64,000 nt of DNA from contig NC_082694.2 in NCBI RefSeq assembly GCF_949987515.2, positions 69,128,080 to 69,192,079 on the forward strand. Direction: 5' to 3'. This document shows, piece by piece, positions 43,122-54,490 of this stretch. The notes beneath the pieces are model-generated. The model was not told where the DNA came from. It saw nothing but the letters and a program-made list of their open reading frames with translations, and ran no database searches. Both the position numbers and the translations under genes were made by a program. This DNA is from Delphinus delphis (lineage: Eukaryota > Chordata > Mammalia > Artiodactyla > Delphinidae). Each line of letters begins with the position of its first letter. The stretch's first letter is position 1.

Positions 43122-44653
43122 TTAATAATTATCACCACTAGAATTATCTTCCCCTCTTCTAAAATGTTCTCTGTGTCCTGTGATGGAATTTGAAAAACAC
43201 GTATTTAGTAACAAGTTTTTAGTCCACTGGTGAAAAAATGGTTACCTTGCAGTTACGCATTCACATCACTAGGTGGCACTGGTGTGAATAAGGGGGATAA
43301 TCTCAGGCACTTTACCTTTCTCTTGAGTAAATGCAAAGAACTGCGTCCTCTAACTTGTCTTCGACTACTGCCTTTTCTAGGCACAGTCCCCCACCCCATT
43401 CTTTTCCTTAACTTCCACCCCATTCGTTAAGCTTAACAGTCATAGGAGGCCAACATCACATTCAAACTGTCAGTGTGTGGCATAAACAAACTCAGAAACC
43501 AAGTGTATCCCCTTCTCTTTCTTCACTTTGCCCCAATACTGACTTGAGACTCCCATAGTTGGGAGTTCACAGTTTCACCCCCGACCATTTCCTGCACCCC
43601 TATTCCAGCTCTCATCCCAGTCCCTGCCTGTGGTTCTCACCTGGCCTTGGAGGCTGATTCTGGACATTCGGCTCATATTTTTTCTTAGCTGCTTCCTCGG
43701 GTGGTGGCTTAAGCGTTCCACAGCAAAAGCAGCAGCAGCAGCAGCAACAGCAACAGGTAAGCAGAGCACACAGGAGGACAAGCATCTAAAAGGTGGGAAA
43801 GAATGGCTTCAATCCGGCACAAGCGTCTAAAAGGTGGGAAAGAATGGCTTCAATCCGGCAGTTCTTGTGTATTTCCATTCAAGTTCCCCTCCCTCAATCC
43901 TTCCAGCACCTGCTATATGAGACAACAGAAGCACGTGTCCTAGGAGAGGGGGATTAGCTGTCCTAATAGAGGAGGGTTGCCCCTGCTTCCTTATTCTTAA
44001 GAGACTAGGAAGAATTGTGTACCTTGAACCAACAGCTATTCAGCGTAAAATAGTATGTGACGCCTTCTTCGCCAAAGTGGTCGTATATATATATTCCCAA
44101 TGAGCCATGCCGGTCGTAAATTTGCCGCTTCTTAGGGTCACTCAGTATGGAGTGGGCTGTGTTGATCTCCTTGAATATTTCTGCTGCTTGAGGGTCCCCT
44201 GGATTCTTGTCTGGATGATACTTCAAGGCCAGTCTCCTACCCAAGCAATACCCAAAGGAGGGTGGGGAGAGGATGGGAATGGCTGGGGAGGGAGGGTTAG
44301 GGTGAATGACAGGGATAGGTCTCTAGATGGTGAAAAAACAATGCATGAGATATGGTACAAAGGATGGAGGCACGCAGCCCAAGTCTACATTCCTTCTCGT
44401 GTCACACTGAAGAGGATGATGGCCCCACCTGGTCCCAAAGTGAAGGCTTGGGGATTTAAAAATGGGTCAGAAAGCAAGGTAGAGGGAAAAGGGTTCAAGG
44501 GGGAGAATTGCAGGATTCAATAAGGGGCTGATGTCTGAACCTGTAGGCCTTTTTGACGTCTTCAGGTGAAGCACCCTTCTTAAGTTCCAGCACTGCATAG
44601 AGGGTTGATCCAGTTTTGGACAACGGGCGGGCTGCTTTGTCCACGTGAGCCAT
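43122..44653 (-). CDS. DNAJC5G: DNAJC5G, gamma cysteine-string J-domain protein
   Basis: Testis-enriched relative of cysteine-string protein CSP-alpha, a vesicle-anchored co-chaperone of Hsc70. Coding exons on the minus strand: 44541-44653, 44023-44236, 43641-43785, 43122-43177, together 175 aa. The J domain spans about residues 17-83, with the Hsc70-activating HPD at 45-47 (KYHPDKNPG). The CSP linker ([13 protein letters not shown]) follows. The palmitoylated cysteine string covers 120-131 as nine Cys, Phe, two Cys, after the hydrophobic [10 protein letters not shown]. The start [20 protein letters not shown] sits three bases after an acceptor, so a 5' UTR exon lies upstream, probably near 45.5 kb. 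The first donor (CAG|GTTCAG) is weak. The last exon is divergent from human but ends with a similar acidic tail. The cysteine-string exon acceptor is tandemly duplicated. The frame is intact. Confidence 0.93.
43729..43755 (-). repeat. DNAJC5G: Coding CAG/CTG-type trinucleotide tract of the cysteine string
   Basis: Plus-strand (GCA)n with CAA interruptions, read on the minus strand as TGC/TGT codons that encode the run of nine cysteines. Trinucleotide tracts of this kind can change length by slippage. Confidence 0.85.
43778..43859 (-). repeat. DNAJC5G: 41-bp tandem duplication spanning the DNAJC5G exon-3 splice acceptor
   Basis: Two adjacent 41-bp units (43778-43818 and 43819-43859) differ at one base. 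Each contains, on the minus strand, TTCTTTCCCACCTTTTAG followed by the first exon bases. Two equivalent acceptors therefore stand 41 bp apart. The one nearer the exon keeps the frame. The upstream one would add 41 nt. Confidence 0.95.
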
Positions 44654-45279
44654 GATCTGGGTCAGAGGAGAAGCAGCATTTGTGAGAACTTCCACAGGTG
44701 AGGCCACAGAGAAGCGAACTTCCAGTGACAGGAAGCTCATCGCCTTCAGGGGCGAGGCAGGTAAGTGGCTACAATGGGACAAGTATAAGACAACAGTGAC
44801 TGGCATCTGTGACTAGCAGGAGAGTGCAGGTGACAAGACCTTCGAATTTTAAAGAGGAAACATCTTCTCCTCACATTTCCCAGTGTCCTTCAGATGCACA
44901 GACCTCCAGACACCCCACATTCTACAGAGGTAAAGCCAAAGGAGGTCTAAACCCTGCATAAAGATCGATTTTGTCCAGAGCTACTGGTACCTTAAGTAAA
45001 CAGCCCCGAGCCTGTCCAAGCTCATTACTGGGTTTGAAAGACCAGCAGGGCCCCAGCCCCTGAACAGCTTGGGTGCGGAATCATGGCGATCCCCAATTCC
45101 CAAGGGAGAAGCAAGTCAGACGAAACCCTGCGCTGCCTAAGAGAAGTCAGGCGTCCAAAAGCCAGGCCGGGAGGCAGTGCTTGCACCTAGGCCAGACGCT
45201 TTCTTCCTCCTAACCTCCCCGCTCAAACCCTCCCACCTCTGTCCCTCAGGGAGAACAGAGGGGTGAATCAAGGGATAAA

Positions 45280-45790
45280 GGAGGAGCTGTGGGGCAGACC
45301 AGAGAGGTAGCAGCGAGCAGGACCCCAGAGGGCCGGGGGAGCGCTTGGGAGGCTGCGGCTTGGGAGAACCAAGGCAACAAGCTCAGAGGGAACGCTCTGG
45401 TTCCCCAGGTCCCCTCTGGCTCTGTGTGGACCCCCCACCCCCACCCAGCCTGGCGTCTACCTCGGAGTCGCTCTCTTCAGCCGGGGAGGCCTCACGCAAC
45501 CTCCATCAAGGTGTGAAACTTCACACGGCAGCGGGCCAGTGGCCGACTGCGCCTGCGCGCTGCGTCAACTCTAGGGGTCCCTTTTTGGCGCTGCAGGTAG
45601 GTCTGGGAGGGACTTATTTCTCTCGCGGGGAGCCTGAGCGTAGGGATCGGCCTGGCACCAGCGGCCAAGGGCTGCGGAGTGTGGGTTCCAACCGCACCCG
45701 CGGATGCAGCCTGCAGGGCCGTCCCTTCTCGGGTGGGAGGGGACTCATTCGATCACGGACGTGGCTCACCAACTCACCTAAGGAAAAATA
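45280..45790 (-). promoter_or_regulatory. DNAJC5G: CpG-rich promoter region, probably of DNAJC5G
   Basis: GC-rich block about 0.6-1.1 kb upstream of the first DNAJC5G coding exon. It contains TGCGCCTGCGCG at 45548-45559, one base off the NRF1 consensus. A noncoding first exon of DNAJC5G is expected here, and transcription in the opposite direction is possible. Start sites cannot be read from sequence. Confidence 0.5.
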
Positions 45791-48700
45791 ACGGCGCTTG
45801 CAGACCGTGGCTGTACGAGAGGTATGTTTGCTACAAACCTTTCTCAAGAGGTATATTACCTTCTCAGCCTTCTTTTACGGAATTTAGGGGTCTCCACTTG
45901 GTCCTTTTTTTCCTTTCTGCCGGGAAACTCCTACACATGCTTTAAGACCTACATCGAATGTAAGTATTCCTAGGAAACTTTCCTTCATTCCCTCAATTGT
46001 TCTCACCTTCCTCTGTAAAAGCAGTTATCCTATCATATTGTAATTAAGATGGCATGTTCCTTTAAATTGATGTCTTGAATATTTCCAAAAGTCATTACTG
46101 TTCTTCAGAAACTTTCTTTAAATACTATTACATCACGAGGATGTACCGTAATATAATTATATAATCCAGATTGGATAATTGTTTATAATCATTTGATAGT
46201 ATGATGATCTTATTATGAAAATTCTTATCTTTAAATCTACAAATAAATCTTTTTTTTTCTTTAGAGTAGATTCCTGGAAGTGGAATTATTGGGTCAAAGC
46301 GAATTTTTTTGAGGCTTTTGATCCATATTGCTAACTTTCTTTCCAGAAAGTTACCAAAAGTACCAATTTATCTCCCTAATTTACATGCTACTTGCAGGGC
46401 ATAAGAGCACCTATTTCTACTTAATTCCTGTGATCTCCTACAGGTTTGCATCCCTTATAATTTACCACTTCATGATGTTGGTTTTCGTAACAAAGGAGCA
46501 CTCAATGGCTCCTATAACATGGAATTGAAAGAACTTTATTGTTTCAGTCCTATCTCTCTGTTACCTGTCTTGTGACTTATTATCTCTTCCTTTTATTACT
46601 GTTACCTGTGTACATTTACCTTCCCTTCTAGGTTTTAAGTTGTAAATACTGCACCCCAAAGATGTGAGCCATCTGAGCAAACTAAAGAGTCCATGTGCAA
46701 CAGGCACAACGACCACTGAATTAGTTTATTTCTGTAGATCCGTGATCAGTGTAGGGGTGGGGATGAAAATCTTTGGTATCCCTCACTGAGTGCATAGGTT
46801 CTGGGTTAGATGAGTTTAGAGGTTAGTCGCCTAAAGTAAAGGAGGTAAAGCTAACAATTTTTTGATGGTTTGTACTATGCCAGATTTCTCTAACTAACCT
46901 CCAGCCTTTCGTCACCATCATGGAAGGACAGAACTAGAACAGCCCGAGTCATTTCTTTACCAGCACTGGGAAGAGAACAGAAGGCACTGGAAGTGCAGTG
47001 CATTTACAGGGAATGTCTCACCTCAGTCTACAGGCCCAGTGTGGTCCGGCCCCTGCCTCTCACTCCAGCTCTACGGAGTACCACTGTCTTGCGTGCTCTG
47101 GTCTCTGCTGCACTGCTTTTCTGTCAGTTCTTTGAAGACACCGTGTTCCCTCCCACTCCTCTGCCTGGAGGGCTCCTCCCCAGGCTACGTGCGTAGCTGA
47201 CTTCTCATCCTTTGTGGCTCTCAGCTTTGTGCTTCCTCGGAGAGTCCTTCTAAATTGAGTTCCACTTCTCTCTCCCCATTTCGTTAACACCCTCACCCTG
47301 ATTTGTGAATATATATTTATCTCACGTTGATTTGTTTAAGGTCTGCCTTCACCGGTAGACAGTGAACTCCATGAGGGCAGGGACCTTGTATGTTTGCTCA
47401 CCATTGTATCCCCAGCACCTAGAACCATGCCTGGCTTATGATAAGTGAATTAATGATTTGCTGAATGAACTATAGCAGAGGGAGCCCTCTGCTGGTCCAG
47501 TGGAGGCCCAGAGTTTGGGCCATAGCAAGAATTGCCTGGGACAGAAGCAGATAGCTGGGGAATTGGACAGGACTGCAAAGCCCACTTTTCCTCATATGAT
47601 CTGAGACAAGAAGAGACAGAAGGCACTAGGCGAGATAGTAAGGGCGATTCTGGGCTCCTTGTTTCTTGTTTGTCTTAGTTTTCCTCCAGTTCCTAACACA
47701 GTATCTGGAATATTGTAGGTACTCAATAAATGTTGGTTAAGTTGAATGAACAAGCATGCTTTTGTGTACCTTTTCTGACGCACTTTTACCTCATTGTCTC
47801 CTTTGATCCTCACAACAGCCCTGGGAGGTGGTATGAGCCCATCCCTGCTTTACAGAAATGAGCCCAAGAAAGACGGCAAATTAGGCTCTGAGAAGAGTTA
47901 GTAAACAGCTTTCACATCTTGCCAGAGGCTCCAGAATGTTATTACTTCTTATCACTGCCCTCTGACATTCTAATTAATTCTAATCATAGTGGCTCTTGAA
48001 ATAGCCATTATCTTTAAGCCTTCTGCGCCTCCGCTCTGAATGAGATGACACTGCAGCCAGCAGCTGCAGAGATGGGAATAGAGCAAGCAGGTCAGCTGGC
48101 ATCCTCTGGCCAGGGGCCTCCACTTGGCCTTTACCTAGAAGCAGACCCTTTTTGACTCCATTTTCCATGCACACAACTAGGAAGAACGTACAAGCCAGGA
48201 GTCAGAAGCCCTAGATCTTTGTTTTGGCTCTGGCTCTAACAGGCTGTGTGATCTTGGACAAGTCACTTAATCTCTGAGTCTCTTCCCTCTTCTGTAAAAT
48301 CCTGTGCTGTTTCACAGGGTTGAGGTCAAGACTAAATTAAATTTGGTTGTAAAAAAAAAAATGGAAAAAATTTGAAAAAACCATGCTAAAGAATGATGAC
48401 AGACTCAAACCTTTTCTGGAATCATTTGCCCTCCCATCATATGTTGAGTCAGTGATCTTAGAAGTTTACTGTGTCACAGAGCCATTTGGTCTTTCCTGGA
48501 GAAAACCAAGAAGCATCCCTTATTTATCCACAAACAACTAAAGTTTTAGTCATATAGCTGGAATATACACATACAGACGACAGACATTGGTATATTTATA
48601 CCCAAAATATCACGCTCTCCAACATATGTAGTGGGAGAGAGAGATCATAATTTGTCACACCCAACCCCCAGGTTCTAGAATCGTACAGATTTTGAGCTGG

Positions 48701-50784
48701 AAGGGACCTCAGAAACAACTCTCATACAATGCCTTCCTTTTGTAATTGAGAAAAGTGTGGCCTAGAGAAAGGGATTAACCTGCCCAAGGTCAACCTGTGA
48801 GGTCCAGACCTGTCTTCTGACTCCAAGTTCAGTGTCTGCTCCTCAAACACACCAGCTCCCTTTCCACTTTAAAATCTAAGTGTAGAAACAGACCAAATCT
48901 GTAGTTGAGATTCACCTCCTTTCATGGTGATGTCACGTAATATCCTGCTTTCCCTCCCCCCAGTTGAAGGCATACATACTACATGTGACTAAAAATACCT
49001 CTGGCCCCGTTTGTTTGCCTGTCCTCCCCAGGGCAGACGTCTCGTGGTGGGAGGTAGAGGGTTTCCAGTTAGAGAAGCTGCTTTATACTCCTGTCCTCTC
49101 TGCCCTGCAACCCCAGACTCTGCAGACCTAAGGGCAGGCTAACAGGGCACACCTGCCTTACCTGTAAAATGGAGATAATAGTCTCTGCCTCTTAGGGTTG
49201 TTAAGAGGATTAAATATTTAATCTGAACAGTGCTTGGCATGTGGTAAATGCTATGTCATTGTCATCATCACCATCATCATCATTCTTTCTATCCTGTCTC
49301 CTCCCAATTTTGTGAAGAGAGAAATTGCTTTCCTTCTGCCTCTGGGAGGAAGGGGGTAAATCAGGGTCCTCCCTCTAAGAAGATTTGGAAATTGTCATTG
49401 GAATTCTTCCATCCCCTTTCTACATTCTTTTCTCAGCCCCTTAGAACCCTATTTTCTCATTCCTCTACCCAGTGCCCTCTGCCCTCCAAAATAGCCACAG
49501 TGTTCCCCAAGCAGTCAAAACTCCAACATTACCTCTCTCACTTCCTCTCCTTTAAACATTTCTAATAAAAATGATTACCTCCATAAAATTATCTCATCCC
49601 TATGGGTTAGGTGGAAAGCAATCTAATTAAAACCCTATAATTCTGCTTATAGTGAGAACAACTATTAATACTTCACCCTCTTAATTCTTAACCAACACAA
49701 AAGGAATAACTGGCAGAATCTCAGGCAGTATGACTGAATGAAGTGAAAACTATCAGGCTCTGCTTTGGGAAGAGACTTTGGGCCTTAAATCTCTCCTCTC
49801 CTTTCTGTTCAGCTCCACCAACTTCATGTCTTTTCAATTCTGGGGCTCTGCATTATTCTGTGTCTCCTCCTACATCTCTGATAAGTTTCCTGTCCCTTGC
49901 TGGCTCCTCTCCCTTCTTTCATTTCCTCTTTGTGGATATTCTATATGGCTTGGTCTTTAAGCTCCTGCTTCTGCTCTCTCCTCTCTACTTCAGAGATGCA
50001 GTCTATGGGCGTGGCTTCAGCGGGCACTACTCTGCTTTAGCTCAGCTTAGTGTCATCCACATGCCAGTCTCCCATTGCCTCAAAACCACACTCTGAAATC
50101 TGAGCTTATGACCTTGCCCCCAGACTGGCTGTTCCTCTTGCTTTTTCTATTTACGTTAATGTTATGACTCTTTCCAAGATAATGCTGCTCAAAACCCAAA
50201 CATCAGCGGGCTGTGGACCATTATTTCCCCCAAATTCAGGCCAAAAAATCTTACGAATTTCTTTTTTCAAAATTGCTCTTTCATCATCCCCTTCTTTTCA
50301 GCTCCCACAGCTTTGAAGCGCCTCAGTTAAAGGATTTCCATGTCACACTGACTGTTGTCCTAGCCTTCTAACTGTTCTCCCTACTGCCAGTCTCATCCTG
50401 GATACTGGTTACCAGATCAATGTTCCTAGAGCAAAGCAATGTTACCATCGTTACCACTCCTTTGCTCATAGCCTATGGGGTGCAAAACAACCCTTAAAAT
50501 ATGGCAATGAAATCTACAATCTGACACCGTGTTATCCCTCCAAATGCATTGTCTGCTATTGCCCTGAAGTAAACCTTCCATAACCATCAGTCTTTTTTTC
50601 CTCCTAAATATTCCTGTTCTTTCTCACCTCTATACCATTGCTCTCACACCAGTTCCCCTCATGAACTGTCCTTTTAATTAATCAGTTCACTTACTCAACA
50701 AACATCTATTAATCGTTCCTCTATGCCTAGTACTTTGGATACAGTGATAATCGCCTCTCATAGATTATAGCTTAATGTGGAAGA

Positions 50785-52390
50785 TAGACATTCATTTATA
50801 CCTTCAACAAATATTTATTAGGTGCTATCCTCTGCCAGATTCTGTTCTAGGTACTGGGGATATAGCAACATACAGAACAGACAAAAACTTCTGCCATCAT
50901 GTAGCTTAAATTCTGGTGAGAGGAGATAGACAGTAAACAAGATAAGTAAAATATTCAGTATGTTAGGTGGTAATAGTTGCTATGGAGAAGCATAAAGCAG
51001 GGATGGAGATGGAAAAAATTTGAGGGAAGACTGCACTTTTTAAAAGGATAAGCAGAGAGGGCCTGTACAAGTGAGATATATATATATATGTATATTTTGT
51101 ATTATTTATTTATTTATTTTTGGCTGCATCGGGTCTTAGTTGCGCCCATTGCGGTGCGCGGGCTTCTCTCTCTAGTTGTGGTTCACAGGCTTTTTAGTTG
51201 TGGTTCACAGGCTTTCTAGTTGTGGCCCGTGTGCTCAGTAGTTGCGGAACACGGGCTTAGTTGCCCCGTGGCATGTGGGATCTTAGTTCCCTGACCAGGG
51301 ATCAAACCCATGTCCCCTGCATTGGAAGGCAGATTCTTAACCACTGGACCACCAGGGAAGTCCCTGTAAAAGTGATATTTGATTCAAGACCTGAAGCAGA
51401 TGCTCAGGTGAGTCGTGAAGACATCTGGCAGAGTGTATTATAGGTAAAGAGATGAGTAAATGCAAAGGCCCTGGGGTGGAACACACCGGGTATGTCATAG
51501 GACCCACTTGCACAAAGGCCAGAGTGGCTGGGGAGTGAGGTGGGAGTAGCATGAAATGAGATCAGAGAGGGTTAGATTGCATAGGGCTTTGCAGGCCAGT
51601 GGAAGGCCTTTGGCTGATACTGAGACAGAGACTGATGAAATCTGGCCTAGTTGCCTAGTCCGGATTGAGGATAGACTATAGGGCAACAAAGGTAGAAAAA
51701 GGAAGACAACCTAGGAGGCTACTGAAGTAATCAAGAAGGCAGACGATGGTGGTTTAGACAAGGATGGGAGCAGGATTTGTTGACAGATTGGATGTGGGGT
51801 AAAAATAGAGAAGTCAAGGATGACTCTAAGGCTTCCGGTCTGAGCAAGTGGAAAGATGGAGTTCGCGTGTTCTGACATGGGAGGACTGCTGGAAGAGAAG
51901 GTTTGGGATAAAGGGTGGCGATCAGGAGCTCAGGTTTTGATGAAGCTTGAGATGCCTATTAGACATTAAAGAGGAGAGGTCAAGCTGACATTTGGGTACA
52001 TGAGTTCAGAGTTCAAGTGAGAGATCTGGGAATCATCATATAAGCTGCCATTTATTTTTTAAGTTTCTTTTTTTAATAGAAACTTTCAAACACATATAGA
52101 AACAGAATAGTACAATGATTCTCCATGTACCCATCACCCAGCTTCAATAATCATTGCTTCTTGCTGTTTCTAGGTAGTATTTAAAGCCTTGAGACTGGAT
52201 GATATCTCCATGGGACTAAGTGTAGGAAGGTAAGAGAAGAGGGTGACCAAGTCCTGGGATATTCCAGTGTTAAAAGGTTGGGAAGATGTGGAGGAACCAG
52301 CAAAGGAGACCGAAAATAAGCAGTCAGTGAAATAGGAGGAAAACTAGATTATGGTATCCTGGAAGCCAAGTGAAAAAAGAAATAATCTCC
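50785..52390 (+). repeat. Long ancient mammalian interspersed repeat, interrupted by a SINE
   Basis: Begins TTCAACAAATATTTATTAGG and continues through features I recognise from a well-spread mammalian repeat (GCAAAGGCCCTGGGG; GATGACTCTAAGGCTTCCGG; GAGATGCCTATTAGACATTA; GAGGAACCAGCAAAGGAGAC). It resumes after the SINE at 51104-51364. A short L1-like insert lies near 52045-52165. I am not certain of the family name. Confidence 0.6.
51104..51364 (-). mobile_element. CHR-type SINE inserted in the ancient repeat
   Basis: Minus-strand copy with a TTATTTATTTATTTATTTTT left end and CCAGGGAAGTCCC right end. The module GTGGTTCACAGGCTTT is duplicated internally (about 51178-51220). Confidence 0.88.
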
Positions 52391-53589
52391 AAATAACAAT
52401 TTAATTACAGTAGGATAAGTGCTAAGGCAGGAAAAGAAGTGTGCAATGAGAATGCATAACATGTGCTAGGCTGATTTGGGGGGTCAGGAAGGCTTCTCTG
52501 AGGATGTGACACGTAAGCTGCAGCCTTCCCTCATCTTCCGTATCTCCAACTAAAATCCTGCTTCCTCCATCCTGCTTCCACTCTGACAATCAGCTCCCCC
52601 TTTCTGGGATGGCTTTATCGAGGACTATGTATCAGGCACTATGGTGTGCTGGGGACACAGTGTTGAGAAAGACAACATCTGTCTTCAGAGAGCTTGTACT
52701 CTAGTGAAGAGACTGACAAGTAAACAATTTTGTTAAAACGTGGTGAGTGCTAACATCACCGAGGCACAGTGGGCCTTGAGATCACCAGGGAAGGGCACAT
52801 AACCCACCCAGGGGTGGGAGGGGTCAGGAAAGGCTTTCTAGGGGTAACACCTCTGTGCATACCCTTCAGCTTAGCTTGGCCCTTTCAAGTGTTAACCCTT
52901 GCCCACAGCCTTGGATTCCAAATCTTGCCTGAGATCCCTGGCCCAGCCTAAATCCTGACCTCAGCACTGGGCTTTGCTCTCCTTCTCTCTCAATATGAAC
53001 TGTTCCAGCCTGGGTCTCCCTGAAGCCTCCTTCTAAGCTGCTCTGTTGCCTTCTGCTCTGGAAGCTGGCACTGACCTGTCCTCTCGGGAACATCAGGCCT
53101 TCCTGCCTCCACAACTAAGAGTAGACTAAGGACTCACCTTAGGGAAAATTGGTATCTGAGGAAGGCGTAAGAGCATGTGGGTAAATCAGTAACCAAAGTC
53201 TGCAGAATAGAAATCTCTTGCAATCAAGTTAAAGCCAGGATGGGAGAGAACACGTCTATCTTGTTCACCAGGAATCCGCAGCTAGGATAGCAGGGCACAT
53301 GGCAGGAATAAGTGTTCAGTAAATGTTGAATGAAGACTAGAGTTCCATACAGGGCACCAGCCCTCAGCTGTCCTTCTAACTCCTGCACAGTTTTCCTAGC
53401 TCCTGTCCAGATGCAGAATGCCTTCCTCAGACCTGGAATTCAAGAGGACCCTTTGCAAAGATTTTCATAGGGCCTTGATGGTTCTTTGAGAAACAGGTGC
53501 AAGCTGTCTGTTTCACTGCCAGGCTTTTCATGCATAAATTTCCAAGCAAAAGAAACTGTTGGTATTCTCCCTGCCGTTGCACTGGACTT

Positions 53590-54490
53590 CTGGAGGCAGC
53601 GAGTTCCAAGGCCAGGGAGGGGAGGCGAAGGGCAGCCCTGTTATCTGTCTGCTCCGACGCCCCTTTCCAGTCCTGCCTTCTCGCTCCCCGCCGGGTGGCA
53701 GTGGCGGGGCGGGCATGTGCCGGCGTCTGCGTCCCCTCCCGGGCACCCGGGGCTGCTGTCCCTGCGCCACGGGCTGCCCAGGAAAGGAAATCCCGGAGGA
53801 AGCCATTGTTATTACCACGTCCCCCTGCTGTCGTCATTGGCCGAGGCGTTCCTAGAAGCCCGCCCCCCACACCCCGTCCCGCATAGGGTCCCGCGGTTTC
53901 TGCCCATTTTCGAGCTCGCCCGCCCCGCGCCACTTTGGGCGAGGCTACCGCATCTGAGCCCTGGAGTGAGCAGTGGCCCTCACGTCCCAGCTCCAAGGCT
54001 CTCAGAATTGGCAATGCCCCAGGCCCAGTGCGGACGGAGCTTCGAAAACCGACGGCGCCAGGCGGGACGTGCCCGGGGCCCTGACATAGGCGAGCGGGAC
54101 ATGAATTCCACCCCAGCTCTGACGCGGACCGACAAGGTGACCTTGCTGGTGGCTTCCCCTCTCGCCTTGCTATAACCCACGGAGGGAGCTGAGGCCCCAT
54201 GCCTCTAGGGGAGGTTGGGGGACGAAAGCCACCCCCACCCTCGCTCCCTTGCTCCGCGTGGACTATGGGCTGGGCCTTGCGGGAAGAGTGTGGAGAACAG
54301 GCTGGCGCGGGCCCCGTGCAGGGCGTGGGTGGAGGCGGCGCCGAGGGCGCGCGCAGACCCTTTCGTTCTTCCGTGCAGCAGCGCTCCCGGCGCAGTACGA
54401 TCGCTTAGCACACGCCGCCCGCAAACCTTGGCACAAGCCGCACTCTCCCCGCCGGAACAGCCAGCCCGCCGCCCAGCTTGCCTAATCCGT
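53590..54490. other. CpG-rich block without an assigned gene
   Basis: About 0.9 kb rich in CG dinucleotides, with no repeats. Long overlapping frames exist on both strands but have no recognisable protein features. It lies roughly 1.6 kb upstream of the SLC30A3 start exon and may hold an alternative first exon or the promoter of a noncoding RNA. No gene is called. Confidence 0.55.

Larger units (their letters stand above)
45791..53580. other. DNAJC5G-SLC30A3 intergenic spacer, repeat-rich
   Basis: Contains an L1 fragment on the minus strand near 46260-46400, L2-like pieces near 47340-47470 and 47690-47750, MIR-like pieces near 48220-48300 and 49160-49265, a short (CAT)n tract near 49257-49287, a long ancient repeat at 50785-52390 split by a SINE, and a partial second copy near 52610-52760. 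No gene was recognised. Confidence 0.65.

Noticed and set aside
49248..49300. Poly-histidine-like frame
   Set aside because: Produced by a CAT/ATC microsatellite next to a MIR fragment, not a gene.
53427..54200. Open frames of 257 (minus) and 229 (plus) codons overlapping in the 53.6-54.5 kb block
   Set aside because: They overlap on opposite strands with low-complexity composition. The CG content explains them, so only the CpG block itself is reported.
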